64,000 nt of DNA. It comes from Lachnospira pectinoschiza (GTDB lineage: Bacteria; Bacillota; Clostridia; Lachnospirales; Lachnospiraceae). Shown one piece after another: positions 54,662 to 62,794 of this stretch. The stretch lies in contig NZ_JAJCRR010000005.1 in the NCBI RefSeq assembly GCF_020564355.1, positions 124,001 through 188,000 of the forward strand. Direction: 5' to 3'. The first letter of the stretch is position 1. Each line of letters starts with the position of its first letter. The notes under the pieces were generated by a model that did no database searches, had not been told where the DNA came from, and saw nothing but the letters and a program-made list of their open reading frames with translations. A program made the position numbers and the translations under genes.

Positions 54662-56125
54662 ATGAGATGCTATATTAAACAGAAAATTTTAGATTCCTGT
54701 AATATATTGATGCAGAATGTGAAATTATTTCAAGCGCATAGTGGACAGACGATAACAGAGGCAATATACCAGAATTTATGTGATTATCAGAATATGTTTG
54801 TGGAATTAGGCGAATATATTGAAAAAAATTGTACTGAAAAGAAATTTTTAGTACAAAAATTGGAATGGTCATGTGAATGTTTATATAGAATAAGCCAGAC
54901 GGATTTGGATATCAATTTATTAAACGATATAGAAGAAAATATTAGTTTTATCAGAAATAATATCTTAGATGAGAAAACAGATAAAATATTAATATATTTT
55001 CTGCCTTATAAAGCTGCGATGTGGGATTGTTTTGAAAGTATATGGGAATGTGCAAAAGATGATGAGCGATGCGAAGTTAAAATAATGCCGATTCCGTATA
55101 TTGAAAAAGCCAGTGGCAGGGTGATATGTGAACTGGATCAATTTGATTCGGATATTCCGTTAATAGATTATCGTCTGGTTAAATTAGAAGAAGTTCATCC
55201 GGATATTATATATATACATAATCCATATGATCAGGCAAATAAAGTTACAAGTGTTGTTGAAAATTATTTTTCTGCTGAATTAAAAAAGTGTACGGAAAAA
55301 CTGGTATATGTTCCATATTATTTATCATCAATGTATAGAAATGAGCAAAGACTGATTGAGAAGGCGTGTTTACCGGGAAGCATTAATTCGGATATTGTGA
55401 TTTTGCAATCACAAGTACAAAAAGACATATATAAAAAATATGGGATAGATTGCGAAAAATATTTTGTAGCAGGAAGTCCTAAAACAGATGCTGTTATCAA
55501 GTATATTGAATCCAATAATAAAGAAACAGTAAAAAAAGAATGGGGGATTGATGGAGAAAAGGTCGTAATGCTTAATACAAGTATTACCTATTTTTTGAAT
55601 AAAGAAAAATGGGGAGAGATTCTATTTGAAATATTGCGTATTATAGATGAAAAAGATATTACTTTGTTATGGAGACCTCATCCGTTATTAGAAGCTACGA
55701 TGAAGGCTATGAATCGGGAAGGCTATAAAGAGTACAAAAAGGCATTGGCATATGCTGCAGATAAGAATAAAATATATGTCGATTATTCGCCAAATCCGTT
55801 AAAAGCAATATTAATATCGGATGCGTTAATATCTGACTATAGCTCTTTAGTAGTACAGTATTATTTAACAGGTAAACCTATCTATAGTCTGGATGGAATA
55901 AGAAAATGTGTACAGGATAGTATTTTGATTTTCAATTATTATGACGTATATCTTAAATCAGAGGGAATAACAGTAGAACAATATATTGACATGATATTGG
56001 AAAACAATGATTATAAAAAAAATATACGTTTAGAACGAATAAAAGAGTATCCTATGTTAATGGACGGTATGGCAGGAGAAAGAATTCATAAGTATGTTTT
56101 AAAATATTTTACATGCAGAAGCTAG
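54662..56125 (+). CDS. CDP-glycerol glycerophosphotransferase-like protein
   Basis: About 487 residues with the Glyphos_transf (TagB/TagF) fold in the C-terminal ~300: YVPYYLSSM, VAGSPKTDAVIKYIE, a VVMLNTSITYFLN block, LLWRPHPL and SDALISDYSSLVVQYYLTGKPIYSLDG, the last being the nucleotide-binding segment. Such enzymes transfer a polyol-phosphate or related group from a CDP-activated donor, fitting a CDP-activated phosphonate made upstream. The N-terminal ~100 residues are helical and unassigned. The ATG at 54662 is preferred over a TTG at 54647. Confidence 0.8.
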   Translation: MRCYIKQKILDSCNILMQNVKLFQAHSGQTITEAIYQNLCDYQNMFVELGEYIEKNCTEKKFLVQKLEWSCECLYRISQTDLDINLLNDIEENISFIRNNILDEKTDKILIYFLPYKAAMWDCFESIWECAKDDERCEVKIMPIPYIEKASGRVICELDQFDSDIPLIDYRLVKLEEVHPDIIYIHNPYDQANKVTSVVENYFSAELKKCTEKLVYVPYYLSSMYRNEQRLIEKACLPGSINSDIVILQSQVQKDIYKKYGIDCEKYFVAGSPKTDAVIKYIESNNKETVKKEWGIDGEKVVMLNTSITYFLNKEKWGEILFEILRIIDEKDITLLWRPHPLLEATMKAMNREGYKEYKKALAYAADKNKIYVDYSPNPLKAILISDALISDYSSLVVQYYLTGKPIYSLDGIRKCVQDSILIFNYYDVYLKSEGITVEQYIDMILENNDYKKNIRLERIKEYPMLMDGMAGERIHKYVLKYFTCRS

Positions 56126-56134
56126 GAAGGAAAA

Positions 56135-56980
56135 ATGAGTATTAATAGAAAAGCAATGGTTCTATCCCGCGAACAGTTAAGAGAAATACAAATGGTAGAA
56201 CTGGAGATTTTAATAGAGGTTGATAGAATTTGTAGAGAAAATGATATTAAGTATGTATTGGGATATGGAAGTGTATTGGGAGCTGTCAGACATAAGGGAT
56301 TTATTCCATGGGATGACGATATAGATATTTTGATGCTTAGACCGGAATATGACAAATTTAATGAAGTGTGCAAGACACAGTTAGATACAAGTAGATTTTT
56401 CTGGCAGACATGGGATACGGATTTAAATTATCGTATTGGATATGGAAAAATGAGAAGACTGGGTACGGAGTATGTACGTGTCGGACAGGAAAAAATGAAA
56501 TATCATGGGGGAATTCCAATAGATATTATGCCATTGGATAATGTACCGGATGGGAGCATTGAAGAATCCCATTTTTTAAAGATGTGTGGTATTTATAGAA
56601 AACTTATGTATTCAAAAGCTGGTTCAATGTGTGAAAAAAATGTATTCAAAAGATGTGGTTATAAGGTGCTGTCATTTATTCCGAAGAATTGGGTGAAAGA
56701 AAAATTTATAAAATATGCAAGCGGATATAATGATATAGATGTTGTTAATGTTCGATGTCTATATGCAAAAGGAACGACGGTATATTATAAAGATATGTTT
56801 GCAGACCGTGTGGAATTGGAATTTGAGGGATACAAATTTTATTGCCCAAAGGATTATATTATGTATTTAAAAGTAACGTATGGTTATTATTTTATGACAC
56901 CGCCACCGCAAAATGAGAGATATGGTCATGCGGCGGTATCCAGTTATAAAGCGATAAAACCTGATTTTTTAGATAGGTAG
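56135..56980 (+). CDS. LicD-family phosphotransferase
   Basis: 281 residues with the LicD nucleotidyltransferase-fold core: GYGSVLGAVRHKGFIPWDDDIDILM at about 44-67, whose D60-D64 acidic cluster binds metal, and a further YHGGIPIDIMPLD segment. LicD proteins transfer phosphocholine or, by family inference, aminoethylphosphonate-type groups from a CDP donor onto glycans. With the LicC-like gene next door and the PEP mutase fusion upstream, this is the likely transferase that decorates the glycan. The ribosome site AGGAAGGA precedes the ATG. Confidence 0.88.
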   Translation: MSINRKAMVLSREQLREIQMVELEILIEVDRICRENDIKYVLGYGSVLGAVRHKGFIPWDDDIDILMLRPEYDKFNEVCKTQLDTSRFFWQTWDTDLNYRIGYGKMRRLGTEYVRVGQEKMKYHGGIPIDIMPLDNVPDGSIEESHFLKMCGIYRKLMYSKAGSMCEKNVFKRCGYKVLSFIPKNWVKEKFIKYASGYNDIDVVNVRCLYAKGTTVYYKDMFADRVELEFEGYKFYCPKDYIMYLKVTYGYYFMTPPPQNERYGHAAVSSYKAIKPDFLDR

Positions 56981-56990
56981 GATTATATAA

Positions 56991-57749
56991 ATGAAAATTC
57001 TTTTATTGACAGTGGCGGGAATGTCTACAAGGTTTAGCAGTTCGTTAGGTAAAAGCTGCCTTAAATGTATTTATTATGAGAATAATTTTAAAGAATCTAT
57101 ACTGTATAATATAATTAGCAAAGATGTGTATTTTGATAAATATGTTATTGTTGGGGGGTATCGTTTTCAAGAATTGAAAGATGCTGTTTATACCGAATTG
57201 CAACAATATGCAGATAAAATTCATTTAATTGAGAATACACATTTTTGTGATTGGGGTTCAGGATATAGTTTGTATAAAGGTTTGGAATTTATACAACAGG
57301 ATCAATTTGATGAAATTGTGTTTGCAGAAGGTGATTTATATGTTGATGATATCAGTTTTGTCGATGTGTGTGACAGCAAAAAAAATGTAGTTACGTGTAA
57401 TACCGAGCCTATATTGGCAAATAAAGCAGTTGCATATTACTATGATAAGGATTATAAATTACATTACATATATGATACAGCGCATGAAACATTATGTGTT
57501 AAAGAGGAATTCAGAGGAATATTTAATTCGGGTCAGATATGGAAGTTTATAGAGCCGGAACGAGTAAGAAAAATATATAAACAAATGAAATCAGATGAAT
57601 GGAAAGACACAAATTTGAGATTTATTCAGCATTATTTTGGGGACATGAATAAGGAAAAATATGAAATAATTCAGTTACGTGATTGGATTAATTGTAACAC
57701 GATAGAAGATTATAAGAAAATTTTACAGTTGAAAATAAGGAAGGGTTAA
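56991..57749 (+). CDS. LicC-like nucleotidyltransferase
   Basis: 252-residue sugar/choline-phosphate nucleotidyltransferase-type protein. The N-terminal LLLTVAGMSTRFSSSLGKSCLK is a modified version of the NTP-binding GxGxxxRLG...PK loop. YVIVGGYRFQELK, WGSGYSLYKGLE and FAEGDLYVDD follow in the order of LicC/MobA-like enzymes, the last holding the metal-binding Asp. It would make a CDP-activated group for LicD. Since the PEP mutase fusion already has a cytidylyltransferase domain, the two may act on different substrates. It stands ten bases after licD. Confidence 0.75.
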   Translation: MKILLLTVAGMSTRFSSSLGKSCLKCIYYENNFKESILYNIISKDVYFDKYVIVGGYRFQELKDAVYTELQQYADKIHLIENTHFCDWGSGYSLYKGLEFIQQDQFDEIVFAEGDLYVDDISFVDVCDSKKNVVTCNTEPILANKAVAYYYDKDYKLHYIYDTAHETLCVKEEFRGIFNSGQIWKFIEPERVRKIYKQMKSDEWKDTNLRFIQHYFGDMNKEKYEIIQLRDWINCNTIEDYKKILQLKIRKG

Positions 57750-57765
57750 AGCGTAAAAATAAGTA

Positions 57766-58929
57766 ATGATATCAATCTGTATAATTACAAAAAATGAAGA
57801 AAAGAATATAGAAAGATGCTTGCAGTCTTTTCAAAAGTATGATTTTGAACTTGTAGTAGTAGATACGGGGTCCACAGATCAGACGAAAAATATAGCAGGA
57901 AGGTATACATCACATATATATGATTTTGAATGGTGTGATGATTTTGCAGCAGCCAAAAACTATGCAGTATCAAAGGCATCAGAAGAATATGTAATGGTAA
58001 TTGACAGTGATGAATATTTGAATGATATAGATATAAAGGCAGTAGAAAAATTAATTAAAGAGAATCCGTACAAGGTTGGTCGTATAAAACGTATCAATAC
58101 ATTTGTAAGAGATGGAATCGCTTATGAAAATACAGAAATAATAAATCGTATTTTTTCTAAAAAATTATTCCATTATGAAGGAAAAATACATGAACAGGTA
58201 AGTCATTTAAAAGGGAAGGATTATGAAACATATATATTACCGGTAACAATAGGCCATAGTGGATATGATATGCCGGAGGAGGAACGAAAGCAAAAGGCAC
58301 GGCGGAATATTAAACTGCTCGATTTAGAATTGAAAAGCTTAATCAATGAAAAAATAAGAAATGTGTGCAATTCAGGACAAGAGGATACGCAAAAGTATTT
58401 AGAAATATTATCGGAAACGCTGCAACGGGAAGATGAATTTGCACATAGCCTTCAACAAGATGACAGGATGCCATATATTTTATATCAGCTGGGAAAGGGA
58501 TATTATATGGCGAAGGAATACGAAAAGGCATGCAATTATTTTTCATTGTCATTATCATTTGACTTAAATCCTAAACTGGAATATGTAGTAGATATGGTTG
58601 AAACATATGGATATGCTTTAATCAATTCCGGACAGGCCGATAAGGCAATGTTTTTTGAGAATATTTATGATGAATTCGGAAAAACAGCGGATTTTAAATT
58701 CCTTATGGGACTTATTTACATGAAGAACGGTTTGTTTGATAAGGCGATAGAGGAATTTAAAAAGGCAACGCAAATGCCTGACGGAAGAATGAAAGGGGTT
58801 AATTCATATTTTGCAGACTATAATATAGGGGTTATTTATGAATGTTTGGGAGATATTCAGAATGCTAAGAAATATTATAAGATGTGTGGTGAATATGAAC
58901 CGGCAAAAGTACGGTTATCAGTCTATTAG
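57766..58929 (+). CDS. Glycosyltransferase family 2 with C-terminal TPR repeats
   Basis: 387 residues. Residues 1-210 are a GT-A family 2 glycosyltransferase: ISICIITKNEEKNIERCLQSF, VVDTGSTDQTKNIA, DFAAAKNYAVSKA and the DxD-like VIDSDEYLN. Residues 240-387 hold TPR-like helical repeats (YILYQLGKGYYMAKEYEKACNYFSLSL; FLMGLIYMKNGLFDKAIEEFKKA; FADYNIGVIYECLGDIQNAKKYYKMCG). GT2-TPR fusions often glycosylate proteins, including flagellin. Last gene of the glycan operon. Confidence 0.85.
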   Translation: MISICIITKNEEKNIERCLQSFQKYDFELVVVDTGSTDQTKNIAGRYTSHIYDFEWCDDFAAAKNYAVSKASEEYVMVIDSDEYLNDIDIKAVEKLIKENPYKVGRIKRINTFVRDGIAYENTEIINRIFSKKLFHYEGKIHEQVSHLKGKDYETYILPVTIGHSGYDMPEEERKQKARRNIKLLDLELKSLINEKIRNVCNSGQEDTQKYLEILSETLQREDEFAHSLQQDDRMPYILYQLGKGYYMAKEYEKACNYFSLSLSFDLNPKLEYVVDMVETYGYALINSGQADKAMFFENIYDEFGKTADFKFLMGLIYMKNGLFDKAIEEFKKATQMPDGRMKGVNSYFADYNIGVIYECLGDIQNAKKYYKMCGEYEPAKVRLSVY

Positions 58930-58993
58930 TGTGAAGAACAAATTAGTAGGAGGAAACTGCGGGCGGCACAGATAAAGGAGTGAAAGAAAACAG

Positions 58994-61859
58994 ATGAAAT
59001 ATTTGGTTGGTGCAGCTAATAATACATGGAGACTGCCGGATGCGATTGGGGCAGCGGCTGATGGAGATACCATTGAGTTTCAGGCGGGGTATTCGCCGGT
59101 GGTGGATACGATTATTCTTAATAAAAGCCTTCATTTTAAGGGAAAGGTTACAACGGGGGAAAGTGGAAACCAGAACTTTACCCAATGTGATCACCGGAAA
59201 ATTTAATATCCAACAGCAGGCGAATGTAACCTTTGAAAATCTCTGGATTTGTTATGGCGTGGAAAAAGACAATATCATTAATGGTACAGAACAGTCAGGG
59301 ATTAGTCTGATAAACTGTGTGTTGGAAAATACACAGGTGGATGGTGAGGTATATCCGATATTTTATATAGGGGATCATTCAAATGTTGTTTTAAGAAGCG
59401 TTACCATTATAGAAAACCCTAAATTATATTTGAAAAGCTATGTGGGAAACAGTAAGCTCGAAATGGACAACTGTGTTTTTCAGGACTGTAGGATAATACT
59501 GGAGAATGTAGATTTAAAAATGAAAAACTGCACCATTCAGACAGGGGACAGCAATACGATACATGCAATCAAATGTGAGATGCAGATTGAAAATAGTGTC
59601 ATTAAAGGCAGTGATCCGACAAAGGGATATCCGGCATTATGGCTGGAAAGAAGCAGGGTAAATACAGTATTAAACTGTGTAACACAGCCGGGATATGAGG
59701 TATCGGTATCTGTAAACAACGGATCTAGTCTGCATTCACAAGACGATGAATTTACTTCTATAGAAATAGACGACGCAAAAGCTGCATTGCAGAATGTAAC
59801 CGTTCGTGAAACCGCCGTAGTACAGAATCAGGCAGCAGCCTGCATTCTTGGAAAATTAAATATCCTAGGTGAGAATGACGATAAAATCGACCTTGGTGTC
59901 ATGAGCAATTCTGTCGTATATGGAGATGCGCTTACCTTAAATCATGTGAATACACCGAATATCAGAATGACCGGGAATTCCGTTTTAAGCTTAAAGCAGC
60001 TCAATTACAGCGGCGGAGAAATGAGTGCACTGAATATTGAAGCGGAGAATGGCTGTAAGCGCTATTATCCAAAGAATGGCACTATATCAGCCGCACCGTC
60101 AGGCAGCAGCAATGGCAATAATGGCAATTTGGATTCAGATAAGCCGCAGCTCAGTGCAAGGGAGCAGCTCAATCAGTTAATCGGACTTGGCAGTGTTAAG
60201 AAAGAGATTGACAAAATGCTTCGCATGGTGGAATTTAACCAGCAGCGTATTGCAAAGGGATTAGAGCCGCAGGAGCAGTCCTATCATTCAGTATTTCTTG
60301 GCAATCCGGGAACAGGAAAGACGACCGTTGCCCGTCTGATTGGAGAAGTTTTATTTGAATCCGGAGCATTTAAGAGTGATGAATTTAAATTAATAGAAGC
60401 ATCAGAGCCGGACTTTATTTCCCAGAATGTAGGTGGAACAGCACAGCAGACACTGGCATTATTGGAAAAAGCCAAAGGTGGTGTGCTCTTTATCGATGAG
60501 GCATATGCCTTGAATAAAAAAGATGCCAATGTAGACTTTGGTATTGAAGCAATCAATACAATCTTAAAGTATATGGAAGACCATCGTGGAGAAATCATGA
60601 TTATCTTTGCCGGCTATACCAAAGAGATGGAGGAGTTCTTAAAGACTAATCCGGGACTGACTTCCCGTGTGCCAAATAAATTTGTCTTTGAGGATTACAC
60701 ACCGGATGAGATTGTTGAGATTGGCGAAAAAGATCTGGTAAAGAAGCAGTATAAATTTGAAAATGAAGAATATTATGCGCAGCAGGTAAAACGTGCATAT
60801 CGTAATTCTTTAGACCACAGCAATGCCCGTTGGATTCGTAACTTTAATGAAAAACTGCTGAAAGCTTTTGCCAATCGTGTGATGAATGCCGGAACAGAGG
60901 ACTTGGAAACCATTACCAAAGCAGACATTGATGAGGTTCTTGCACAGGGAAGATATCAGGCATCCGGCAAGAAAGATGAGGATGCACTGGAACGTCTGCA
61001 AAAGCTCATTGGAATCAATGGTGTAAAAGAACAGGTAAACCGCTTTATTTCACTGGTAGAATTAAATCACCAGAGAGAAGAACAGGGTATGGAAAACAGC
61101 GATTTTACACTGCATTCACTATTCCTTGGTAATCCGGGAACCGGTAAGACAACTGTGGCACGTATTGTAGGCGAGGTGCTTTATCAGAAGGGTATTATCA
61201 GTCAGAAGAAATTTATCGAGGTATCTAGAAGTGACCTTGTGGCAGGTTATATCGGTCAGACAGCCAAGAAGACAAGAGAAGTCTTAGAGTCAGCACTGGG
61301 CGGGGTACTTTTCATTGACGAAGCCTATTCACTGAGCCAGGGCAGTGACAATGATTTCGGTAAGGAAGCTATTGACGAGATTTTGAAATTTATGGAAGAC
61401 CATAGAAAAGACATGGTCATCATTTTCGCGGGATATACCAAAGAAATGTCAGAGTTCCTGCAGATGAATTCCGGTCTTGCCAGCCGTATTCCGCATACGT
61501 TTGATTTTGAGGACTACACACCTGATGAAATCGTTAAGATTGGTCTTCTCGGCTTACATAATGCGTCATATAAAGTGGATGAGGCCGCATATGCCGATCT
61601 GGTAAAGAATAACTACAGTCTGACCTCTGACCACAGTAACGGACGATGGGTAAGAAACTTAAATGAGGAACTGATTATGGTGATGTCAGAGCGGGTTGCC
61701 CATACGCAGGATGCGGATATTAACCGGATTTTGCAGGAGGATTTAGATGCAGTCCGCGCAGGAAATCGTGGAGGACGTACATTAAAAAATGCACAGGATG
61801 GCAGCGGCAAGATAGTTGCAGATGAAAACGGATATGCAGTACCGCCAGCCAACAGCTGA
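58994..61859 (+). CDS. Beta-helix/double AAA+ (CbxX/CfqX-type) protein, frameshifted in a G tract
   Basis: The natural start is the ATG at 58994, whose frame ends at 59206. The rest is read one base off. Deleting one G from G5 at 59155-59159 joins both into 954 residues. Residues about 1-370 form a repetitive right-handed beta-helix-like region (TFENLWI, LEMDNCVF, LKMKNCTI, QIENSVI). Two CbxX/CfqX AAA+ domains follow, each with Walker A LGNPGTGKTTVAR and Walker B GVLFIDEAY (ALNKK, then SLSQG) and GYTKEM segments, related to SpoVK and EccA ATPases. Function unknown. Upstream GGAG (58977-58980) is 13 bases from the ATG. The internal TTG at 59007 would give a nonsense N-terminus. Confidence 0.8.
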
Positions 61860-61920
61860 TTCTGGAAAATTTTGTAAAAAAATTGAAATGTCATTAAATT
61901 ATTTTACGAATGATATTTGA

Positions 61921-61949
61921 TTGACAGGATAGAATAATTATTATATTAT
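61921..61949 (+). promoter_or_regulatory. Promoter of the type III antitoxin RNA
   Basis: Perfect TTGACA (61921-61926), 17-base spacer, TATTAT (61944-61949); a TATAAT also occurs at 61947-61952 at a longer spacing. Transcription would begin just before the first antitoxin repeat. Confidence 0.7.
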
Positions 61950-61960
61950 AATTATAGAAA

Positions 61961-62064
61961 GGTCTCCATTAACCTTATAGTTTTAAATTATAAAAGAGAT
62001 GAACGTTAAAGAGGGTCTCCATTAACCTTCGGTAATCAGTCCGTAAAGAGATGAACATTAAAGA
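61961..62064 (+). ncRNA. Type III antitoxin RNA, two tandem repeats (ToxI/CptI-like)
   Basis: Two units of 52 and 51 bases. Each starts GGTCTCCATTAACCTT (61961-61976; 62014-62029) and ends AAAGAGATGAAC(G/A)TTAAAGA (61993-62012; 62045-62064). The middles differ in sequence yet both can fold: in unit 1 TATAG with TTATA, in unit 2 CGG with CCG, so the stem is kept while bases change. Directly followed by a terminator and then the toxin gene, the hallmark layout of type III systems in which the repeats are cut into pseudoknot RNAs that inhibit the toxin. Two repeats fit the CptIN family best (family knowledge). Confidence 0.85.
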
Positions 62065-62094
62065 ATGGGAAGCACAGTCTTCCCATATTTTTTT
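62065..62094 (+). terminator. Terminator between antitoxin RNA and toxin gene
   Basis: ATGGGAAG (62065-62072) pairs perfectly with CTTCCCAT (62079-62086), then A and seven T. In type III systems this terminator sets the ratio of antitoxin RNA to toxin mRNA by partial read-through. Confidence 0.9.
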
Positions 62095-62118
62095 ACTAAA
62101 ATACAAAGGAGTATTATA

Positions 62119-62691
62119 ATGTTTGTGCTAGAGGGGAATCTGACATTTATTAATATTGACCAGGATTATTTAAAAAGACTGCATGACGTATGTACTGAAG
62201 TATATTATAAGCCTAGAGGGTATGAAAATAAACCGTATATAGGAATTCTTATAAATAAAGAAGGCAGAAAATATGTTATTCCGTTATCGTCCGCTAAAGA
62301 AAAACATAAAACATGGAAAAATGTTAATAAAGAATGTTATTTGATTTATGAATATGTAAAAAAATCCTGTATGGGGGAAAATGAAATCTGGGTGGAAACA
62401 GAACCGGATAATGTGAAACACATATTATCTGTTATAGATATTAAGAAGATAATTCCTATAGTGGACGGCTTATATAGCAGAGTGAATATTAATGATGATA
62501 ATAGTGATACAGACGAGATAAGAAAATATAAGGATTTATTAAACAAAGAATATGTTTTTATATTAAAAATAATCGATGAAATAATTGATAAAGCGAATAA
62601 ACTTTATGATAAACAGATGGAGCATGGAAAGATTGCTAAATTCTGTTGTGATTTTAAAAAATTAGAAAAAGTAGCAGATCATTATAAATGA
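62119..62691 (+). CDS. Type III toxin, ToxN/AbiQ/CptN-like endoribonuclease
   Basis: 190-residue protein with the ToxN/AbiQ layout: an early aromatic/basic segment (YYKPRGYENKPYIGILINKEGRKYVIPLSSAKEKHKTW) matching the KPYxGIL...KYxIPLSS...KH core of the family, a central VIDIKKIIPIVDGLYSRV segment (the N-L-MIPV equivalent), and a C-terminal helix YKDLLNKEYVFILKIIDEIIDKANKLYDKQ. By family knowledge it cuts RNA, including its own antitoxin precursor, and acts in phage defence by abortive infection. The ATG at 62119 follows AAAGGAG (62104-62110); a longer reading from 62065 runs through the terminator. Very A/T-rich. Confidence 0.85.
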   Translation: MFVLEGNLTFINIDQDYLKRLHDVCTEVYYKPRGYENKPYIGILINKEGRKYVIPLSSAKEKHKTWKNVNKECYLIYEYVKKSCMGENEIWVETEPDNVKHILSVIDIKKIIPIVDGLYSRVNINDDNSDTDEIRKYKDLLNKEYVFILKIIDEIIDKANKLYDKQMEHGKIAKFCCDFKKLEKVADHYK

Positions 62692-62697
62692 AGTGGA

Positions 62698-62719
62698 AGC
62701 CTGTCTGTCAACGGATAGG
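62698..62719 (+). terminator. Weak terminator after the toxin gene
   Basis: GCCTGTC (62698-62704) pairs with GATAGGC (62713-62719) with one G-U pair; only a broken T-rich stretch follows. Confidence 0.45.
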
Positions 62720-62745
62720 CATTATATTTAAAGAAGATTTTACAA

Positions 62746-62772
62746 ATGAAACTAGAAAAATATCAGTTTCAT
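62746..62772. repeat. Inverted repeat before the recombinase-like gene
   Basis: ATGAAACT (62746-62753) and AGTTTCAT (62765-62772) are perfect complements separated by 11 bases, ending 22 bases before the start codon. It could be an operator or a protein-binding site. Confidence 0.45.
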
Positions 62773-62794
62773 TCATAAGAAGGATGATTATTAA

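Noticed and set aside
59007..61859. Gene start at the TTG 59007 for the AAA+ protein
   Set aside because: The first ~50 residues from this start are an Arg-rich frameshift product; the true N-terminus is in the neighbouring frame from the ATG at 58994.
58994..61859. EccA component of a type VII secretion system
   Set aside because: EccA has one CbxX-type AAA+ domain behind TPR repeats; here two AAA+ domains follow a beta-helix, and no WXG100 or FtsK-like gene is visible.
61961..62064. CRISPR-like array from the two tandem repeats
   Set aside because: Only two units, split repeat ends around a short variable centre, own promoter and terminator, and a ToxN-like gene directly after: a type III antitoxin RNA explains all of it.
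62065..62118. Longer toxin starting at 62065
   Set aside because: The extra codons are the terminator hairpin and T tract; a good ribosome site stands before 62119.
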